DNA of 7,791 bases from Paenibacillus sp. Its GTDB lineage: Bacteria > Bacillota > Bacilli > Paenibacillales > NBRC-103111. Within the stretch, counting starts at the first letter, position 1. The number at the start of each line of letters is the position of its first letter. A program made the translations under genes and the position numbers. Shown one piece after another: positions 6,722-7,791 of the stretch. Location: positions 1 through 7,791 of the forward strand of contig JARBUQ010000200.1 in the NCBI GenBank assembly GCA_029239545.1, written 5' to 3'. A model generated the notes under the pieces. That model was not told the origin of the DNA, made no database searches, and saw only the letters and a program-made list of their open reading frames with translations.

Positions 6722-6741
6722 TCCACCATCTCCTCTACAGG

Positions 6742-7485
6742 TCACACGTTCACAAAGTTGCTTCCAGCTACATCCTTCCCTCGGGCAAGCCATATCTTGA
6801 AATCTTTATTTTTATCTGCAATAACCCGATCTTCAGTGGAGAAATATCTCATCGTATATCCGCATCTGCGGAACTGACTCGTATTCACCTTGGCACCATG
6901 AATAATTCTGCTGTCATGCAGAGAGCATTCCCCACGCTCCAATTCGAAGTACACAGCCTTAGATTCATCGATATTTTTGATCTGAGAACGGAATAAATTC
7001 TTTTTCCCATCAACTTCCTCATACTCGGAGAATCCATTATCGTGAGTGCCCGGAATAACCCGCATACAACCGTTTTCTTGATTGCTGCGGTCAATTGCCA
7101 ACCATACCGTTACAATTTTGTCAAACCCGCTAAGGCGGCCCTTCCAATAAGCCGAATCCTCATGCCATGGCGTCGCCCGTCCTACTAACGGGTCCTTGCA
7201 TATGAAATGACTGGACCATAACCCGATATTCGGCCCAAGAATAGGCTCCACCAGATCAAGCACTTCATCGGCAAGTAAAAATTCAAGCAATCTTTCATCG
7301 CGAAAATGTGGAGTGTCCAGCTCATCTGACAGTTTAGTGCCCTTCAATGCCAGCTGTTCCTCAAAAATCCCTGTTAATCGAGTCAACTTTTCTTCAGAGA
7401 AAACCTGCTTCTTATACAAGTGATATCCATTCTTCTTATAAAACGCTGTATCCTCTGATGATAACAAACTTATATTGGATTGCAT
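6742..7485 (-). CDS. Phytanoyl-CoA dioxygenase (PhyH)-family Fe(II)/2-oxoglutarate oxygenase
   Basis: A 247-residue soluble protein of the PhyH family, whose members hydroxylate small molecules using iron, 2-oxoglutarate and oxygen. The iron-binding triad is visible: His108 and Asp110 in PWHEDSAYW and the distal His196 in RIIHGAKVN; Arg206 or Arg207 in QFRRCGY, about ten residues later, should bind the 2-oxoglutarate carboxylate. ENGCMRVIPGTH (137-148) is the typical core strand. All key residues are present, so the enzyme should be active. GGAGG at 7495-7499 lies 9 nt before the ATG. It is followed by the AraC regulator after 20 nt. The family is functionally broad (secondary metabolites, osmolytes, lipids, halogenation in some members), and nothing here identifies the substrate; the ectoine hydroxylase motif is not seen. 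Confidence 0.9.
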   Translation of the reverse strand: MQSNISLLSSEDTAFYKKNGYHLYKKQVFSEEKLTRLTGIFEEQLALKGTKLSDELDTPHFRDERLLEFLLADEVLDLVEPILGPNIGLWSSHFICKDPLVGRATPWHEDSAYWKGRLSGFDKIVTVWLAIDRSNQENGCMRVIPGTHDNGFSEYEEVDGKKNLFRSQIKNIDESKAVYFELERGECSLHDSRIIHGAKVNTSQFRRCGYTMRYFSTEDRVIADKNKDFKIWLARGKDVAGSNFVNV

Positions 7486-7513
7486 ATCCCTTCGCCTCCG
7501 TTAATCAATTCCA

Positions 7514-7530
7514 TTACATCTTCAATGTAA
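7514..7530. promoter_or_regulatory. Palindrome TTACAT-N5-ATGTAA upstream of the dioxygenase gene
   Basis: Two perfect 6-bp arms (7514-7519 and 7525-7530) separated by 5 bp lie about 30-45 bp upstream of the dioxygenase start. Read on the minus strand the inner arm gives TGTAAT (7518 to 7513), a five-of-six -10 match, without a clear -35 at 17 bp. The arrangement fits an operator overlapping a promoter, but the arms are short. Confidence 0.4.
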
Positions 7531-7571
7531 CAAATCGTTAGAACGAATGCTCAACCTTGTATGCGGGAAAG

Positions 7572-7791
7572 TTAGCGTATCTTCAGATTTTTAAATATTC
7601 CGTAGCGTCTGTAGATATCGGTGGAACATAGCAACAGGTATGCCAATGGCCAATGATCACATCCTTGTTTGATTACCGTAATGAAAAGATACATGGGACT
7701 GTCCTTGGAGTCGAGCAATAGCACATAAGATTTGTTTTGATACACAACCAATAGCCCTCTCTTGATAACAATAAAAAGCACGGACTGTACA
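7572..7791 (-). CDS. Uncharacterised open frame, partial (5' end beyond right edge)
   Basis: The minus strand is open from the right edge to TAA at 7572-7574, giving 72 residues, rich in Ile, Leu, Val and Tyr, with a basic tail ending GIFKNLKIR. I recognise no family. A GTG at 7781 could be a start, but no convincing ribosome binding site precedes it in the window, so it is more likely the C-terminus of a gene lying further right, if it is a gene at all. The other two minus-strand frames both close within this stretch. A hydrophobic stretch at its beginning (VLFIVIKRGLLVVY) might be a strand or membrane segment. It ends 86 bp before the dioxygenase start, on the same strand, with no visible terminator between. 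Confidence 0.3.
   Translation of the reverse strand, partial: VQSVLFIVIKRGLLVVYQNKSYVLLLDSKDSPMYLFITVIKQGCDHWPLAYLLLCSTDIYRRYGIFKNLKIR

Noticed and set aside
6681..6729. Short minus-strand frame starting at ATG 6729, right behind the GAGGAG site
   Set aside because: The site is only about one base from this ATG, too close for use, and the 16-residue product is meaningless; the GTG at 6721 has the right spacing and the AraC frame.
1..7791. Insertion sequences, phage genes or CRISPR arrays
   Set aside because: No transposase-like or integrase-like protein, no terminal inverted repeats flanking a gene, and no regularly spaced repeat array beyond the three short phased copies at 2130-2178.

Overview
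The window reads as chromosomal DNA of a low-to-mid GC Gram-positive bacterium of the Bacillales, most probably Paenibacillus or a close relative. This rests on strong Shine-Dalgarno sequences (GGAGG types), on a nucleotidyltransferase of the Firmicutes mannose-1-phosphate guanylyltransferase type, and on the mix of AraC-type regulator, phytanoyl-CoA-dioxygenase-like protein, sugar isomerase-like TIM barrel and BcrAB/LanFEG-type ABC exporter. The genus is an inference from protein style, not from a marker gene. I see no mobile element, CRISPR array, tRNA or rRNA.

Layout, left to right. (1) 1-974, minus strand: a mannose-1-phosphate guanylyltransferase that runs off the left edge. (2) 975-1290: an AT-rich gap with a possible terminator and an AT-only palindrome. 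(3) 1291-2055, minus: an AP-endonuclease-2-type TIM barrel (sugar phosphate isomerase/epimerase family). (4) 2056-2242: a divergent promoter region holding a perfect TATAAT for the leftward gene and a set of 21-22 bp phased CGAAA repeats. (5) 2243-5743, plus: a tightly packed four-gene ABC operon in the order ATPase, permease, ATPase, permease. (6) 5744-5830: a convergent spacer with two interlocked inverted repeats. (7) 5831-7485, minus: a probable two-gene operon, a PhyH-like Fe(II)/2-oxoglutarate dioxygenase followed by an AraC-family regulator. (8) 7486-7571: the promoter region of that operon, with a small palindrome. (9) 7572-7791, minus: an open frame of unknown meaning that runs off the right edge.

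The four ABC genes are linked by a 4-nt overlap, a 15-nt gap and an 8-nt overlap, so they are very likely co-transcribed and translationally coupled. Both ATPases carry Glu where most ABC proteins have the Q-loop Gln, as in lantibiotic-immunity (LanF) and bacitracin-resistance (BcrA) ATPases. Export of, or self-protection from, a peptide or other membrane-active compound is the best guess. No peptide precursor, modification enzyme or two-component system lies in the window to name a substrate. The remaining genes look like ordinary accessory carbohydrate and oxidative metabolism. I do not see a convincing new biological system; the most interesting signals are the phased repeats at 2130-2178, the interlocked inverted repeats at 5747-5796, and the doubled E-loop ABC pair.
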